Shown one piece after another: positions 62,601-64,000 of a stretch of DNA of 64,000 bases. This DNA is from Haliclystus octoradiatus (taxonomy: Eukaryota; Cnidaria; Staurozoa; Stauromedusae; Haliclystidae), in NCBI GenBank assembly GCA_916610825.1, contig OU744453.1, positions 11,055,826-11,119,825 on the forward strand, given 5' to 3'. Numbering within the stretch: position 1 is the stretch's first letter; each line of letters begins with the position of its first letter. Below the pieces are notes generated by a model. The model was not told where the DNA came from, made no database searches, and saw only the letters and a list, made by a program, of their open reading frames with translations. A program made the translations under genes and the position numbers.

Positions 62601-63239
62601 AGACGTCTAGACGAAAAACCAGACAATTTTCAGACAAAAACGTCTAGACAAATTGCCAGACGTCTAGACAGAAAACAGAACGTATGGCAGGAAAACCAAA
62701 CAATTTTCGGAAAATAAGCGTGTAAACAGCTTACCAGACGTCTAAACAGAAAACCAGACGTCTGGACGAAAAGCCAGACATTTTTCAGACAATAGGCGTC
62801 TAGACAGCTTGCCAAGTGTCTTGTCGAAAACCAGACAATTTTCAGACAAAAGACGTCTAGACAGAAAACCAGACATCTAGACGAAAATCCCGACAATTTT
62901 CAGACAATAGGCGTCTAGACAGGTTTCCAGACGTCTAGACAGAAAACCAGACGTCTGGACGAAAAGCAAGACATTTTTGAGACAATAGGCGTCTACACAG
63001 CTTGCCAGACGTCTAGACAGAAAACCAGACGAGTAGAGGAAAAATCATACAATTTTCAGAAAATAAGCGTTTAGACAGAAAATCAGACGTCTAGACAGAA
63101 AACCAGACATCTAGACGAAAATCCAGACATATTTCAGACAAAAGACGTCTAGACAGCTTTCCAGACGTCTAGACAGAAAACCAGACATCTAGACGAAAAA
63201 CCAGGCAATTTTCAGACAATAGGCCACTGCACAGATTGC
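59692..63239 (-). repeat. Terminal higher-order array, unit 4 (3,548 bp)
   Basis: Same length and order as unit 3, including the 155-bp deletion (B at 60,843, A at 61,445, 602 bp apart), so the shortened form has itself been duplicated. A visible difference is GACGAAATGAGGG near 60,918 for GACGAATAGAGGG. Confidence 0.9.
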
Positions 63240-64000
63240 CAGACGTATAAACAAAAAACCAGACGTCTAGACGAAAAACCAGACATATTTCAGACAAAAG
63301 ACGTCTAGACAGCTTTCCAGACGTCTAGACAGAAAACCAGACATCTAGACGAAAAACCAGACAATTTTCAAACAATAGGCGTCTAGACAGCTTGCCAGAC
63401 GTCTACACAGAAAACCAGACGTCTAGACGAAAAACCAGACAATTTTCAGACGAAAACGTCTAGACAGCTTCCCAGACGTCTAGACAGAAAACCAAACGTA
63501 TTGAAGGAAAACCAAACAATTTTCAGAAAATAAGCGTCTAAACAGCTTACCAGAAGTCTAGACAGAAAACCAGACGTCTGGACGAAAAGCCAGACATTTT
63601 TCAGACAATAGGTGTCTAGACAGCTTGCCGAGTGTCTTTTCATAAACCAGACAATTTTCAGACAAAAGACGTCTAGACAGAAAACAAGACGTCTGGACGA
63701 AAAGCCAGACATTTTTCTGACAATAGGCGTCTAGACAGCTTGCCAAGTGTCTTGTCAAAAACCAGACAATTTTCAGACAAAAGACGTCTAGACAGAAAAC
63801 CAGACGTCTAGACGAAAAACCAGACAATTTTCAGACAATAGACGTCTAGACAGCTTGCCAAGTGTCTTGTCGAAAACCAGACAATTTTCAGACAAAAGAC
63901 GTCTAGATAGAAAACCAGACGTCTAGACGAAAATCCAGACAATTTTCAGACAACAGGCGTGTAGACAGGTTTCCAGACGTCTAGACTGAAAACAAGAAGT
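63240..64000 (-). repeat. Terminal higher-order array, unit 5 (partial, runs off window)
   Basis: It continues the 3,548-bp register (segments 63,446 and 63,558 correspond to 59,898 and 60,010) and is cut by the window end, so the array extends further. It carries TTTTCATAAACC near 63,640, where unit 4 has TTTTCGGAAACC. Confidence 0.88.

Larger units (their letters stand above)
21288..64000 (-). repeat. Right satellite array, same family, repeat sense on - strand
   Basis: The same 20-nt modules and 18-nt linker are present as reverse complements (GTCTAGACAGCTTGCCAGAC, AATTTTCAGACAATAGGC). The + strand is now A-rich. Private variants include ACTGCACAGATTGCC (about 30 copies, none seen on either strand left of the gap) and AAGTATACAAGG, where the left array has the equivalent of ACGTATACAAGG. 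Long open frames of 61 to 108 codons on the minus strand recur with the higher-order units and contain only translated satellite. No gene, RNA or transposon was recognised. Confidence 0.97.

Noticed and set aside
1-64000. CRISPR array (short repeats with apparent spacers)
   Set aside because: The intervening segments are themselves repeated modules, spacing is 20/38/58/78 rather than constant, and there are no cas genes.
1-64000. CENP-B box
   Set aside because: TTCG followed by TCTAGACG occurs often, but the required A and CGGG positions of the 17-bp box are not met.
1-64000. Telomeric repeats, tRNA, rRNA or transposon ends
   Set aside because: No TTAGGG- or TTAGG-type arrays, cloverleaf-like sequence, rRNA core motifs, terminal repeats or reverse-transcriptase/transposase frames were seen anywhere.
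1-64000. Assignment to a species or to a named satellite family
   Set aside because: I do not recognise the consensus, and the window has no gene to anchor taxonomy. A database search with the 78-bp unit would be decisive.

Overview
The whole window is one family of tandemly repeated satellite DNA, interrupted once by a run of exactly 200 N (21,088-21,287). I found no gene, tRNA, rRNA, transposon or CRISPR array. A 64-kb stretch with no genes and kilobase-scale higher-order repeats (HORs) suggests constitutive heterochromatin of a eukaryotic chromosome (pericentromeric, centromeric, subtelomeric or sex-chromosome block). The 200-N spacer looks like a fixed-size scaffolding gap in a long-read assembly. 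The sequence alone does not identify the organism.

Basic unit. Written in the sense of the left array, the satellite is made of 20-nt modules ending in the palindrome GTCTAGAC: A = GTCTGGCAAGCTGTCTAGAC, C = GTCTGGTTTTCTGTCTAGAC, and the same frame with TTTTTC. An 18-nt linker, GCCTATTGTCTGAAAATT, joins them. Linker plus two modules gives 58 bp; linker plus three gives 78 bp. A clean 78-bp unit lies at 820-897 (left sense), and another at 26,067-26,144 (opposite sense). The left-sense strand is T-rich (about 38% T, 17% A; about 45% G+C, counted on the consensus).

Left array (1-21,087), repeat sense on +. It is a mosaic of repeated blocks. A ~1.5-kb block starts at 1, 7,297, 12,097 and 17,566. 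A 1,722-bp HOR is present twice in tandem (about 8,634-12,077). A 4.6-4.8-kb segment is duplicated about 10 kb apart (3,490-8,080 and 13,586-18,349). Diverged marker modules (GTATACATG and GTATAAATG types) occur only here.

Right array (21,288-64,000), repeat sense on -. A 1,726-bp HOR is repeated from the gap edge. A 6.6-6.7-kb segment (about 21,568-28,260) reappears at about 35,101-41,720. Further tandem structures are a 115-bp dimer (30,119 on), a 1,686-bp HOR (30,660-34,8xx) and a 970-bp unit (43,99x-45,93x). A regular HOR array runs from 47,841 to the window end with unit lengths 4,170, 4,133, 3,548, 3,548 bp and a partial fifth.

The arrays on the two sides of the gap are the same family in opposite orientation, but each has private variants. 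They have therefore been homogenised separately, and the strand switch falls exactly on the assembly gap. The many 60-108-codon open frames are by-products of the repeat and are not annotated as genes. I see no evidence of a new molecular system. What is notable is the modular architecture, length differences that often equal whole modules, the nested duplications, and the orientation switch.
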